From an uncultured Bacteroidales bacterium (GTDB lineage: Bacteria > Bacteroidota > Bacteroidia > Bacteroidales > Tenuifilaceae), in contig CALBBQ010000041.1 of assembly GCA_937926785.1 (NCBI GenBank), positions 1 to 49,604 of the forward strand: DNA of 49,604 nt, written 5' to 3'. The notes under the pieces are model-generated. The model was not told the DNA's origin. It did no database searches and worked only from the letters and a program-made list of their open reading frames with translations. Below, in pieces: positions 17,536 to 27,068 of this stretch (position 1 is its first letter; each line of letters opens with the position of its first letter). A program made the position numbers and the translations under genes.

Positions 17536-18889
17536 CGCTATGAAGCCTAAAAGTCGATTTAAACGGTTGATGGAATGGTTTGTTAAAGCGCAACGCTTTA
17601 TAACCCATGACATCTGGAGCATGCACCTGGACGAACTACCGCCTAAACTCAAATGGCCATTCAAGTACCTAAGGGTATTCCTGCTTGCCCTTAAGGGGTT
17701 TAATGAGGATAAGGTGATGGTAAAAGCCTCGGCTCTAACCTACTACACCCTGATGTCAATAGTTCCCATTTTCGCCATGGCTTTTGGAATTGCCAAGGGG
17801 TTTGGCTTTGACCGCTATCTGGAATCGCAAATTAAAACGCAGTTCAAGGGGCAGGAGGAGGTGATGAACCGTGTTATCGAGTTTGCCAACTCCCTGCTTG
17901 CCCGTACCGGTGGCGGTATCATTGCCGGTATTGGTATTGTTGTGCTGTTTTGGTCTGTCATCAAGGTGCTATCGAACATTGAGCATGCATTCAACGATAT
18001 CTGGCAGATAGAGAAACCCCGCAGCTGGATACGTAAGTTTACCGACTACCTCTCTATCATGCTCATTGCGCCAGTTCTGCTTATCGCATCAAGCAGTATC
18101 CATATCTACCTGGCAACTACAGTCACAAATATAGCCGAAAGGCATGAGGTGGTTAGCTACATCAGCCCATATATCATTGATTTTCTGCAGCTTCTACCTT
18201 ACCTGTTAATCTGGATTCTTTTCAGTTTTATCTTTATTGCCATTCCGAATACCAGGGTTTCATATCCTTCGGGGATTATTGCAGGTGTTATTTCGGGAAC
18301 CGGGTTTGTGGTGGTACAGTGGATTTACATCACGCTGCAGGTTGGGGTATCGCGCTACAATGCCATTTATGGTAGCTTTGCGGCTCTGCCCCTTTTCCTC
18401 ATCTGGTTGCAAACCAGCTGGCAAATTGTGCTGTTTGGCGCTGAGATCTCTTTTGCCTACCAGAATGTAGATATGTACGAGTTTGAGAAAGAAACCTCGC
18501 ATATCAGCCACCGTAGCCGAAAAATGCTTGCCATGCTGGTGCTCAGCACCATTGTTAGGCGATTTGTGAATGGCGAAAAACCACTTACGGCACTTGAACT
18601 ATCAAAAGGTTTGAAAATTCCCCAACGCTTGATGCGCAATCTTTTGGATACCATGGTTGCCTGCGAGCTGCTAAACGAGGTTGTGCTGGCCGATAGTAAA
18701 AATATAGCCTACCAGCCGGCAAGGCATGTTGAGCACCTGACTCTGGCTTTCATTGAGGAAAAGCTCGATACCCACGGATTTGATTTTGAACCGAACACTG
18801 CCGAAATGGTGAACATCAGGCAGGTGTGCGATACGTTTGCCAAGCGGTATAGCGAGCTCACCTCCGATATACTCATTAAAAACGTGTAG
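17528..18889 (+). CDS. YihY/BrkB family inner-membrane protein
   Basis: This 453-residue protein carries the YihY/virulence-factor BrkB domain at about 55-325: KASALTYYTLMSIVPIFAMAFG, the FWSVIKVLSNIEHAFNDIW motif, six hydrophobic segments, and PLFLIWLQTSWQIVLFGAEISFA at its end. The C-terminal third is a cytoplasmic winged-helix-like region (KPLTALELSKGLKIPQRLMRNLL) as in many family members. Often mislabelled ribonuclease BN; true function unknown, possibly a transporter or flippase. Starts at 17528 inside the dprA end; an ATG at 17540 is an alternative. Its stop abuts the stop of the convergent nitroreductase gene with no bases between. Confidence 0.88.
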   Translation: MSNAMKPKSRFKRLMEWFVKAQRFITHDIWSMHLDELPPKLKWPFKYLRVFLLALKGFNEDKVMVKASALTYYTLMSIVPIFAMAFGIAKGFGFDRYLESQIKTQFKGQEEVMNRVIEFANSLLARTGGGIIAGIGIVVLFWSVIKVLSNIEHAFNDIWQIEKPRSWIRKFTDYLSIMLIAPVLLIASSSIHIYLATTVTNIAERHEVVSYISPYIIDFLQLLPYLLIWILFSFIFIAIPNTRVSYPSGIIAGVISGTGFVVVQWIYITLQVGVSRYNAIYGSFAALPLFLIWLQTSWQIVLFGAEISFAYQNVDMYEFEKETSHISHRSRKMLAMLVLSTIVRRFVNGEKPLTALELSKGLKIPQRLMRNLLDTMVACELLNEVVLADSKNIAYQPARHVEHLTLAFIEEKLDTHGFDFEPNTAEMVNIRQVCDTFAKRYSELTSDILIKNV

Positions 18890-19411
18890 TTACCACCCTT
18901 GCCAGTGTATGTTGGTTTCATTGAATTTATCCTTAGGATGATGCTCACCCCTGGGGTAACCAACCGGGATTACGTTTAGCGGCGTTACACTTTCGGGTAA
19001 CCTTAAGACCTCCTTAACGATAGCAACCCTATCGTTACGGGGGTAAACACCTGTCCACACAGCTCCTAGACCCAATGCCTCGGCTGCAAGCAGAATATTT
19101 TGAGTAGCAGCCGAGCAGTCCTGAACCCAGTATCCCTCCGGGCTATCGCCGGCTTTAGAAAGGTCGCCGCATACGATAATTGCCGCTGGGGCCTCAAAAA
19201 GCATTTTCGCATAGGGTAAACGCTCGGCAAGCAGGTCAAGCACCTTACGTTCTGTTACGATAATGAACGCCCAGGGCTGAAGGTTGCGTGCCGACGGGGC
19301 AGCCATGCCTGCCCGAACCAGTTCAATCAGTATCTCATCGTTTACCCTCTCCTGTGTAAAGTTGCGAACACTTTTACGGGTAAAAATGCAGCTCATTACG
19401 GGGTTATTCAT
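18890..19411 (-). CDS. Nitroreductase family protein (FMN oxidoreductase)
   Basis: The 173-residue protein shows the nitroreductase fold signatures: FTRKSVRNFTQ at the N-terminus (FMN phosphate Arg), AAPSARNLQPWAF, and GLGAVWTGVYPR near the C-terminus. Family members are homodimers that bind FMN and reduce nitroaromatics, quinones or flavins with NAD(P)H. The substrate cannot be told. It is a single-gene unit, convergent with and directly abutting the YihY gene; an internal ATG at 19396 (MSCIFTRK) could be the real start. Confidence 0.88.
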   Translation of the reverse strand: MNNPVMSCIFTRKSVRNFTQERVNDEILIELVRAGMAAPSARNLQPWAFIIVTERKVLDLLAERLPYAKMLFEAPAAIIVCGDLSKAGDSPEGYWVQDCSAATQNILLAAEALGLGAVWTGVYPRNDRVAIVKEVLRLPESVTPLNVIPVGYPRGEHHPKDKFNETNIHWQGW

Positions 19412-19482
19412 AAGATTTCAATTTGCACACAAAATTAGTTAAAAAAATAAATGCAATGGGGACAACGGATTACCTCTTAATC

Positions 19483-19490
19483 TACCTTTG
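19483..19490 (+). promoter_or_regulatory. -7 promoter box (TACCTTTG)
   Basis: TACCTTTG fits TAnnTTTG, 28 bases before the ATG of the SulP transporter gene. Confidence 0.65.
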
Positions 19491-19518
19491 CATGCAATTT
19501 TAAATAACAAACGAAAGA

Positions 19519-21153
19519 ATGGAGAGTATATTCAGACCCAAAATCTTTTCTGTAATTGATCGGAACTATTTCAAGGAGCAGTTTACAAAAGACCTCTTTG
19601 CCGGTGTTATTGTTGGTATTGTGGCATTGCCACTGGCAATAGCATTTGCAGTAGCATCTGGCGTTTCGCCTGATAAGGGACTTGTAACTGCAGTGGTGGC
19701 AGGATTTATCATATCGCTTATTGGGGGTAGCCGTGTTCAAATTGGTGGGCCAACAGGGGCTTTTATCGTCATAGTGTATGGAATTATTGAGCAGTATGGC
19801 GTTGATGGACTGATAATTTCCACGGTGATAGCTGGATTGATACTTATAGGTTTTGGATTGCTTAGGCTGGGAACACTTTTGAAGTTTATTCCCTACCCCC
19901 TGGTTGTCGGTTTCACCAGTGGTATTGCGCTTGTAATTTTTTCAACCCAGGTGAAGGATGCGTTGGGGTTAAGCATTGATAAGGTTCCGTCGGCCTTCAT
20001 TGATAAATGGGAGACGTATTTTAGTGCCATTGATACCATTAACCCTGCTGCTGTGGTAATAACTATTGTTACTATTCTGATTTCGGTTTATTTCAAGAGG
20101 ATTACCACAAAGATTCCCGGCTCATTAGTGGCAATAGTTCTGGTTACATTGGTGGTAAATATTTTCGGCATTCCCGTAACCACCATCGAGACCTTTTTTG
20201 GAGAGATACCCCAAAAGTTTAGCATTGCAATCCCCCACATCAATATTGACCAGATTGGTTACTACATAGCTCCGGCGCTAACCATTGCCTTGTTGGGTGG
20301 AATTGAGTCGTTGCTTTCAGCTGTGGTTGCCGATGGTATGATAGGAGGTAATCACCGTTCAAATACGGAGCTTATCGCTCAAGGGGTTGCCAATGTGGTA
20401 ACGCCTTTCTTTGGTGGAATTCCGGCTACCGGCGCCATAGCCAGAACCGCCACAAACGTGAAGAATGGCGCTAGAACCCCCATTGCAGGCATCGTACACG
20501 CTTTAACCCTGCTGCTCATCATGCTCTTTTTCGGAAAATGGGCAAAGCTGATTCCAATGTCGTGCCTGGCCGGAATACTGATTGTGGTTTCCTACAACAT
20601 GAGCGAGTGGCGTAACTTTGTGTCCATACTCAAAGCACCCTTTTTTGATAGGGTGATACTGCTCTCCACCTTCCTGCTCACCGTTCTGGTTGACCTCACC
20701 GTTGCCATTGAGGTAGGGGTGGTAATGGCTGCATTCCTGTTCATGAAACGCATGTCCGATGTTGCCCAGAAAGTTGAGTTTGAGGTGGATTCCGACCTGG
20801 TAGAGCAGTACCCCGATATACCCAAGGAGATATCCATTTACGAGATCAGCGGGCCGTTTTTCTTTGCTTCGGCAAAGGAGTACAGTACCGTTATTAAGCA
20901 GCTGGGGCTTCGTTCCAAGGTGATGATCATCCGTATGCGCCACGTGCCATTTATCGACTCAACCGGTTTGAATAACCTGAAGGATACCATCAAAACCCTG
21001 CAAACCTACAACGTAAAAGTGGTTCTCTCGGGGGTTAGGGAAGATGTTCGGCGTGAGCTGGAACGTGGTGGAGTGGATAAGTTGATTGGTAAAGAAAACA
21101 TACTACCCGCATTCGACTTAGCCCTTGAACGTGCAAAAAGTTTAATTAGTTAG
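19519..21153 (+). CDS. SulP family anion transporter with STAS domain
   Basis: SLC26/SulP proteins move sulfate, bicarbonate or other anions across the inner membrane. The 544-residue product has about 10-12 hydrophobic segments, the SulP N-terminal mark (DLFAGVIVGIVALPLAIAFA), the GGPTGAFIVIVYGII segment, the conserved GGIPATGAIARTATNVKNGARTP sequence, and a cytoplasmic STAS domain from about 435 (PFFFASAKEY, RMRHVPFIDSTGLNNLKD). The TonB- and carbonic-anhydrase-type partners sometimes found next to bicarbonate SulPs are absent, so the substrate is open. It ends 13 bases from the convergent rlmN stop. Confidence 0.9.
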   Translation: MESIFRPKIFSVIDRNYFKEQFTKDLFAGVIVGIVALPLAIAFAVASGVSPDKGLVTAVVAGFIISLIGGSRVQIGGPTGAFIVIVYGIIEQYGVDGLIISTVIAGLILIGFGLLRLGTLLKFIPYPLVVGFTSGIALVIFSTQVKDALGLSIDKVPSAFIDKWETYFSAIDTINPAAVVITIVTILISVYFKRITTKIPGSLVAIVLVTLVVNIFGIPVTTIETFFGEIPQKFSIAIPHINIDQIGYYIAPALTIALLGGIESLLSAVVADGMIGGNHRSNTELIAQGVANVVTPFFGGIPATGAIARTATNVKNGARTPIAGIVHALTLLLIMLFFGKWAKLIPMSCLAGILIVVSYNMSEWRNFVSILKAPFFDRVILLSTFLLTVLVDLTVAIEVGVVMAAFLFMKRMSDVAQKVEFEVDSDLVEQYPDIPKEISIYEISGPFFFASAKEYSTVIKQLGLRSKVMIIRMRHVPFIDSTGLNNLKDTIKTLQTYNVKVVLSGVREDVRRELERGGVDKLIGKENILPAFDLALERAKSLIS

Positions 21154-21166
21154 AAGAACCTGAACA

Positions 21167-22195
21167 CTACTTTGGGGGTTGTTTGCCGGCCATCTGGCCG
21201 CAGGCAGCCCCCACATCGTTTCCCTTTGACTGCCGTATTGTCCAGAGCACCCCGTTCCGGTTGAGCCAACGGGTAAAACTTTCCAACTCATTTTCTGTTG
21301 GTCTTTTAAAATCAGCAGCAGAGTGCTCATTCCATGGTATTATGTTGAGGTGGTACTTTAGCCCTTTCATTAGCTCCGCAATGGCCCTGGCGTGCTCTTG
21401 AGTTAGGTTAATGCCGCTTAATGCAACGTACTCAAACGAAAGCCTTAAGGGTTTATGCAGTGGAAACCTCTTCAACAGATCAACTACCTTTTCTATGGGG
21501 TTGCTATTTTCCGAGGGCATTAACATGGCTCTTTCTATTGGGAATGGAGAATGAAGGCTGATTGCCAGGTTGCAAAGCGGATTTTGCAGGAACTGCTCCA
21601 GCTCATCTATTATACCTACGCTTGAGAGGGTGATGTTAGCCTTCCCAAAAGCCACCCCCCATTCAGCGGTAAGGATTTCCAAAGCCCGCTTAACCTCTGT
21701 ATAGTTGTCCAATGGCTCGCCCATCCCCATTATCACCAAGCGGTTTACCGTCTTGCTCTCCGGAATCGCAAGTAGCTGTTCCACTATTCGTCCGGCATCC
21801 AGGTTCCCCTTAAAACCTATGCTGCCCGTCAGGCAGAACTTGCAGCCCATCCGGCAGCCTGCCTGCGACGATATGCAAAGCGTGTTTCGCTTTCCATGGT
21901 CCATGTAAATCGATTCGTAAACCTGCCCCTCGGCATTTGAGAACAAGTATTTTACCGAACCGTCTGCCCCGTTGCAGTTCTCATAGGTTAGATCAGCATA
22001 AAGTTCCTGAAAGCTTTGCTCCAGCCAGTTTACTATTGCTTTGGGAACATTGCTGATATCCGAAAAACGTTTGATTCGATTACGATAAATTTTTTGGGCA
22101 AGGGTTACCCCATAGTTTATAGAGAAACCATATTTCCCCAGTTCCCTTGAGATGTCTTCCGGCCTTAAGCCGATAATCCGTTTCCTGGTCAGCAT
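21167..22195 (-). CDS. rlmN: 23S rRNA/tRNA adenine-C2 methyltransferase RlmN
   Basis: RlmN is a radical SAM enzyme that methylates C2 of A2503 in 23S rRNA and A37 of some tRNAs. The 342-residue product has the 4Fe-4S triad in CRMGCKFCLTG (CxxxCxxC), GMGEPLDNYTEV, the SLHSPFPIERAMLMP block and the essential late cysteine in GNDVGAACGQMAG. The N-terminal accessory domain (GLRPEDISRELGKYGF) is present. A -7 box lies 18-25 bases upstream of the start. Confidence 0.94.
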   Translation of the reverse strand: MLTRKRIIGLRPEDISRELGKYGFSINYGVTLAQKIYRNRIKRFSDISNVPKAIVNWLEQSFQELYADLTYENCNGADGSVKYLFSNAEGQVYESIYMDHGKRNTLCISSQAGCRMGCKFCLTGSIGFKGNLDAGRIVEQLLAIPESKTVNRLVIMGMGEPLDNYTEVKRALEILTAEWGVAFGKANITLSSVGIIDELEQFLQNPLCNLAISLHSPFPIERAMLMPSENSNPIEKVVDLLKRFPLHKPLRLSFEYVALSGINLTQEHARAIAELMKGLKYHLNIIPWNEHSAADFKRPTENELESFTRWLNRNGVLWTIRQSKGNDVGAACGQMAGKQPPK

Positions 22196-22212
22196 AATCT
22201 AATCTGAAGCTG

Positions 22213-22220
22213 CAAATTTA
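22213..22220 (-). promoter_or_regulatory. -7 promoter box for rlmN (TAAATTTG)
   Basis: Read on the minus strand, TAAATTTG fits TAnnTTTG and lies 18-25 bases upstream of the rlmN ATG. Confidence 0.6.
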
Positions 22221-22359
22221 GCTTTTGTTAATCTTATTATTTTCCATTTTCTCAGAGTGTTCTCAAACGGTTTCAAACGGGTGAGGTAATGATAAAATCA
22301 GAATTTAGTAAAAATGGCGCTGTTAAACACTTCATAATTCTTTGTAACTTCGCGGTGAA

Positions 22360-22554
22360 ATGAAACCCATCGTTAAAATAGTAATTGTAATTTCTGTGGG
22401 CTGCGTGCTGATATTGGCTGCCGGTTGCAGTAAAAGTGCTGCTCCTAAAAGTTCTAAGATCGATAAAACCAGGAAGTTAAAATGCAGATGTTCCAAATCC
22501 AAGCTGCCCCAAAGCCACTATCTGGTTGTTCCTGCTGATTTAATTAGCTTTTAG
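22360..22554 (+). CDS. Small lipoprotein, 64 residues, unknown
   Basis: A strong lipoprotein signal (ILAAGC, Cys23) is followed by only about 40 residues, rich in Ser and Lys, with a second cysteine pair (KCRCSK). The reading frame begins with ATG shortly after a TAACTTCG sequence and ends 44 bases before pgi. I do not recognise a family. It may be the first gene of a pgi transcript or a leader of little function; the signal peptide argues for translation. Confidence 0.5.
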   Translation: MKPIVKIVIVISVGCVLILAAGCSKSAAPKSSKIDKTRKLKCRCSKSKLPQSHYLVVPADLISF

Positions 22555-22598
22555 GTAATATAAGCCGAAGTTAAACGATACTATAAACCTACATAACC

Positions 22599-23939
22599 AT
22601 GAGTAAACTACAAGTAAGGCTAAACAACATTTATCAGTTTGCCACGCATGATGATGTGTTCTCGCTGAAAGAGAAAATAAGTAGCTGCCAGAGGCAGGTT
22701 GAGGAAAAGAGTGGTAAGGGTAACGATTTTTTGGGCTGGGTTGCCTTGCCCGCTGAGGTTTCGGATGAGCTTTTAAGGAACATCGAAAAGGTTGCCAATG
22801 AGCTTAGGGCTAAGAGTGAGTTTGTTGTTGTAGTTGGAATTGGAGGCTCGTATCTGGGCGCTAAAGCTGTTATCGAGGCGTTAGGTAACAGTTTTGGAAT
22901 GTTTGCCAATGGTACCAAGGTACTTTTTGCTGGCAACAGCATCTGTGAGGATTATCACGCTGAACTTCTGAAGTTGCTTGATAATCACACCTATTCCGTA
23001 GTGGTAATCTCAAAATCAGGAACTACCACCGAGCCCGCCATCGCTTTTAGGCTACTCAAACAGCACCTGGAAATGAAGGTTGGGAAAACCGAAGCAGCCT
23101 CGCGTATTGTTGCCATCACCGACCAATCTAAAGGTGCATTACGTAAGTTGGCCGATACAGAAGGTTATCGTACATTCGTCATTCCCGATGATGTGGGTGG
23201 GCGCTACTCCGTGCTTACCCCGGTTGGACTGCTACCCATCGCCATCGCCGGTTTCGATATCAGGAAGCTGGTTGAGGGGGCTCGCCAGGCCATGAACGAC
23301 ACCGCGGCAAGCGTACCTTTTGAACAAAACCCCGCCTGCCTGTATGCTGCAGCCCGGAATGCCCTTTACGCTAAGGGTAAAAGGGTTGAGATTATGGTAA
23401 ACTACACTCCAAAGCTCCACTACCTCACCGAGTGGTGGAAACAGCTCTACGGCGAGAGCGAGGGCAAGGAAAACAAGGGGATATTCCCGGCCGGAGTCGA
23501 TTTTACCACCGATCTCCACTCCATGGGGCAGTACATTCAGGAGGGTGAGCGTTTTATTTTCGAAACCGTACTTTCGGTTGAAACCCCTTCACAAAAGCTC
23601 ACGATCCCCAACGACCCCGATAACCTCGACCAGCTCAACTTCCTTACCGGAAAGCGTCTTTCGGAGGTAAACCATATGGCCGAGTTGGGTACCATTGTGG
23701 CCCATAACGATGGGGGCGTTCCCTGTATTCAGCTCTCAGTTCCTGAACTCAATTCCTACTGGGTGGGCTACCTGCTTTATTTCTTTGAGCGTGCATGTGC
23801 CATTAGTGGCTACACTATTGATGTTAATCCGTTCGATCAACCCGGCGTTGAGGCATACAAAAAGAACATGTTTGCCCTGCTGGGAAAACCCGGTTTTGAG
23901 GAAGAAGGAAAAGTTCTCCGGAAACGGTTGGGTATTTAA
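22599..23939 (+). CDS. pgi: Glucose-6-phosphate isomerase
   Basis: Pgi interconverts glucose-6-phosphate and fructose-6-phosphate in glycolysis and gluconeogenesis. The 446-residue protein is the short form common in Bacteroidota and Firmicutes. Visible marks are [34 protein letters not shown] (phosphate-binding), [17 protein letters not shown], the catalytic Glu in [11 protein letters not shown], and the late HNDGGVPC. A strong intrinsic terminator follows the stop. Confidence 0.96.
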   Translation: MSKLQVRLNNIYQFATHDDVFSLKEKISSCQRQVEEKSGKGNDFLGWVALPAEVSDELLRNIEKVANELRAKSEFVVVVGIGGSYLGAKAVIEALGNSFGMFANGTKVLFAGNSICEDYHAELLKLLDNHTYSVVVISKSGTTTEPAIAFRLLKQHLEMKVGKTEAASRIVAITDQSKGALRKLADTEGYRTFVIPDDVGGRYSVLTPVGLLPIAIAGFDIRKLVEGARQAMNDTAASVPFEQNPACLYAAARNALYAKGKRVEIMVNYTPKLHYLTEWWKQLYGESEGKENKGIFPAGVDFTTDLHSMGQYIQEGERFIFETVLSVETPSQKLTIPNDPDNLDQLNFLTGKRLSEVNHMAELGTIVAHNDGGVPCIQLSVPELNSYWVGYLLYFFERACAISGYTIDVNPFDQPGVEAYKKNMFALLGKPGFEEEGKVLRKRLGI

Positions 23940-23950
23940 CCATCAGATAC

Positions 23951-23988
23951 AAAAAAAGAGAGGTTGCAAAAGCACCTCTCTTTTTTTT
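23951..23988. terminator. Bidirectional intrinsic terminator after pgi
   Basis: An A-run with GAGAGGT (to 23964) pairs with ACCTCTC (from 23974) followed by eight Ts. The same hairpin, with a T-run in the other direction, ends the convergent beta-barrel gene. Confidence 0.9.
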
Positions 23989-24002
23989 ACTAATTGTTTG
24001 GC

Positions 24003-24554
24003 TTAGAATGCAAAACCGATAGAGAATCCAATTCGCATTCTGAACCCTTCGAATTTTGCGGTGTCAAAGGTATCGCCCGTTCCCGATTCGGCACTCACGC
24101 TACCCTTAGAATAGTGTCCGCCAAAGAAGAGATCCATGGTGAAGCCCGAGTCGGTAATCCACTGGCGGCCAATGGCCAAACCACCACCGTAGTTGTTGTA
24201 GGTACCCTTATCGTTGGTTTCAGTGTTCTTCAACTCAAAGTTCTGATACCTGAAGTAGGGAGCCAGGTAGAAACCATCAATGGCATTCTGTTTAGGGTAG
24301 AAACGTACTTCCGGGGTGAGAATTAAACCGGTAAATTTTGAATCGCTAATCTTGTAGCTAATATAGCCAACACCGAGTTGTCCGGATAGGTTATCGGATA
24401 GTTTACGTTCATAGAACAATGAACCAGTTCCAACTAATAAGCTCAAGGTGTTAACCTTAACCACATTGGGTTCCTCAGAAACCGCGGGTTTGTTTTGAGC
24501 AATCATGGGTAATGCTAACATTCCCAAAATGGCGCTGACGAGTAATTTTTTCAT
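24003..24554 (-). CDS. Outer-membrane beta-barrel protein
   Basis: This 183-residue protein has a signal peptide (cleavage near PMIAQ) and a mature part of alternating amphipathic strands: SLLVGTGSLFYERKLS, GQLGVGYISYKIS, YLAPYFRYQNFEL, GGGLAIGRQWI. It ends in IGFSIGFAF with the terminal Phe that marks BAM-inserted barrels. It is likely an 8-stranded barrel of the OmpW/OmpX/porin-like type. Pore function is not shown. It is a lone minus-strand gene sharing a terminator with pgi. Confidence 0.75.
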   Translation of the reverse strand: MKKLLVSAILGMLALPMIAQNKPAVSEEPNVVKVNTLSLLVGTGSLFYERKLSDNLSGQLGVGYISYKISDSKFTGLILTPEVRFYPKQNAIDGFYLAPYFRYQNFELKNTETNDKGTYNNYGGGLAIGRQWITDSGFTMDLFFGGHYSKGSVSAESGTGDTFDTAKFEGFRMRIGFSIGFAF

Positions 24555-24609
24555 TGTAAATTTTGGTTTAGTTTATGTCAAGGTTGAATGCAAAACATGT
24601 ACCAATTTA

Positions 24610-27027
24610 CTAATTTTTATTAAACTTAATCACTTTTTTAGATAAATATTCAGATTTTGAAGAATTTAGCAAGGTAAGCCTAATCAGGTATACCCCTTTA
24701 GACAGGTTGGAGAGTTGCAGAGGTACATCGGTTTCTCCTTCACCAATCATAACTCCTGAAACGCTATATATTTGCTGGCCAAGAATGTTCAAAACCTCTA
24801 TGTTAGCAAAGTGGCTCACATCGGTAGCTATTCTTAAAACCGCATCGGTTAAAACGGGAGTTGGGAAAATAGAAGCATTTACTTCAGTGTTGATTTGAGA
24901 TTCAATACCGGTAGTTTTATCGGCTACAACCGCGCGAATCAGGAAATTATAGTCAAGCGATGAGTTAAGGTCTTTCAGCTGAGCCCATTGGCTTCCGATG
25001 TTTATCCAACCACCTTTCCCCTCGACCATGGGGCCGGCATCGGTTGCAAAGGGGTACCCCTTTGATGCTGTGGCAGTATAGCCAACCCAGTACTCCTTGT
25101 CGGGTTTAATTTCAACTGGGGTATTAACGTTATGGGTAGTCCACTGGTCTATTGTCACCTCGGATGATACGCTTTGGGTGTAAACCAGGGTACCGGGGTT
25201 ACCAAAACTTCCTCCCTCCCATATCTTAACTGTTTCAGCCGATGTAACCCTGCTGCCATTGTCGCCCCGGATATAGAAATCAACCTTTTTGATATACTTC
25301 CCAACAAGGTTGGCCATATCGCTGGCGGTGAAACGGGTGGCAACGGTTAGTGTGGTTGCCCCATTGCCAATGGCAGAACCATACCCCTTATCGTTTTTTA
25401 GCACGATCCAAGGTGAGAAATCGATAGTGGCATTGAACGAGATTGTAGCCCCAGCATCGGTTACGTTTGAGATGTTTATTCCACCAGCTGAGCCATCGGA
25501 TAGGAAGCTGCGTGGGTTTGTCTGATCGTTCATGGTTGTTCTGCCGTAGGCGGCATTGAAGGTAGCATTTGAAACGGTTCCGTTGATGGTCAAGGTTCCA
25601 TTCGGACGGTACACATAAACCTCGTCGGGTGGGCCGTCGGCATTGCCCACACCCTCAAGTTTAGAATTTATGCGATAAACCAGCATGCCATCGTTGGGTA
25701 GGCTTGCATCGTAGGCATCGCGCTTGCGGTACTCAACCACAAAGTACTCGGTGTGGGTATTGGGCGAAGGGATAATGAAGCTGTTTCCTGATGCTGAGGT
25801 TGATAAAGGATTAAGCGTATAGGTTCCTGTTTGATTAATTACAGGTATGTTGTCAATCCACCCACCGTAAAGGTATTTCATATAGGCACCCATATTCTGG
25901 GGCTCATCCTTTGTACCCTCCATGATATCCCAAACACCTACAGGCGATCTTTTCAGATTGTCATCGTAATGGTACAAATCGGGGGCGCCTACAGCATGAA
26001 ACATTTCGTGGCATAGAGTTCCCAGATCGATACGGGAGTTCCCAAAAAACTGCAGCTGTAACGTGTAGTCGCCAACCCGTTTCCCGTTTATATTTACCGT
26101 TTTGCTCCATAAGCTCCACTGGTGTGGCCATAGCAGATCGTTCCACGAATCGTTAGTACCTGCTATAATGAACGAAACCACATCTACATAGCCATCGTTA
26201 TTAATGTCAAGATTGATGGAGCTGGGGACTTGGCTAGCAACCGACTCAATGGCATTCTTCAGCAGGGTGTGCTCGCGGTAGGTTTGGCTTTTGGGATCAG
26301 TGTATTTATCAATATTTGGATCGTAGCCAATAGGATTGGTTGATGCATTGTACGGACGGTAGTAATTCCGGTTCTGGGAATCCTGATACCACACCACGAA
26401 GCTGTTTTCGGTTACAGGGTAAAAGGTTGTGCTAATGGTAAACTTCCCATACGAAACGCTGCTGTAGTAATCGTTAACCGACATCGAAGAACCATTGTAA
26501 ATGTTTTGGTAGTAATCCAAAGGCTCATCGGCTGGGTTATCGTCGGCAAAGCGAATGAATATAACAATGTTATTCATTACCGTTGCCTCTTTGGTATCCC
26601 TTGCCCTAATGGGTGCAATACCTTGAGCTCCCTTGGTTGGGGTTAGCGACAAGTAATGGTTATTAACCCGTTTGCTCGTCCGCTTGGCAATATACTCCTC
26701 ACGCGAGATATTGGCAAAGGGCTCCAGCCCCTTCGAAGCAGAAGGTTTTTCCTTGCCTACAACCCAATCGGTTGCCATAAGCTTGCCATACGTCTTAATG
26801 GCATAAACATAGTATCCGGTTTGTGGGTGTTGGATAATGGTATAACCATCGGCATCGTGAAGCCAGTTGTGGTACTCATCGCCACTGGCAAAACATTCAA
26901 TTTTGGTCCCGTCGGGTTGGTAAACCACCATGGGAACCCACTTTCGGGGAACGCCCATAAGCGCCGACGTCAATCCGAATAGCAGTATCAAAACCGCCAA
27001 TCCAGTTAAAGTAGATTTTCTTTGCAT
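24610..27027 (-). CDS. Secreted M6-family metalloprotease with T9SS sorting domain
   Basis: The 805-residue protein has a signal sequence, a propeptide region (to about 130), and an immune-inhibitor-A-like M6 peptidase domain whose zinc motif HEMFH is at 340-344 followed by AVGAPDLYHYDD. A beta-sandwich region (about 540-700) and a C-terminal T9SS type A sorting domain follow from about 725 (ASIFPTPVLTD, NILGQQIYSV, LSNLSKGVYLIRL, KKVIKFNKN). It is thus a likely cargo of the T9SS whose porW, porX and porQ genes lie in the same window. It may be released or anchored to the cell surface after tail cleavage. The next gene on the strand upstream is a lipoprotein, 41 bases away. Confidence 0.88.
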   Translation of the reverse strand: MQRKSTLTGLAVLILLFGLTSALMGVPRKWVPMVVYQPDGTKIECFASGDEYHNWLHDADGYTIIQHPQTGYYVYAIKTYGKLMATDWVVGKEKPSASKGLEPFANISREEYIAKRTSKRVNNHYLSLTPTKGAQGIAPIRARDTKEATVMNNIVIFIRFADDNPADEPLDYYQNIYNGSSMSVNDYYSSVSYGKFTISTTFYPVTENSFVVWYQDSQNRNYYRPYNASTNPIGYDPNIDKYTDPKSQTYREHTLLKNAIESVASQVPSSINLDINNDGYVDVVSFIIAGTNDSWNDLLWPHQWSLWSKTVNINGKRVGDYTLQLQFFGNSRIDLGTLCHEMFHAVGAPDLYHYDDNLKRSPVGVWDIMEGTKDEPQNMGAYMKYLYGGWIDNIPVINQTGTYTLNPLSTSASGNSFIIPSPNTHTEYFVVEYRKRDAYDASLPNDGMLVYRINSKLEGVGNADGPPDEVYVYRPNGTLTINGTVSNATFNAAYGRTTMNDQTNPRSFLSDGSAGGINISNVTDAGATISFNATIDFSPWIVLKNDKGYGSAIGNGATTLTVATRFTASDMANLVGKYIKKVDFYIRGDNGSRVTSAETVKIWEGGSFGNPGTLVYTQSVSSEVTIDQWTTHNVNTPVEIKPDKEYWVGYTATASKGYPFATDAGPMVEGKGGWINIGSQWAQLKDLNSSLDYNFLIRAVVADKTTGIESQINTEVNASIFPTPVLTDAVLRIATDVSHFANIEVLNILGQQIYSVSGVMIGEGETDVPLQLSNLSKGVYLIRLTLLNSSKSEYLSKKVIKFNKN

Positions 27028-27068
27028 GATTGTTAACTTTATTGAGTTGCTAATACCTGAGAATAATC

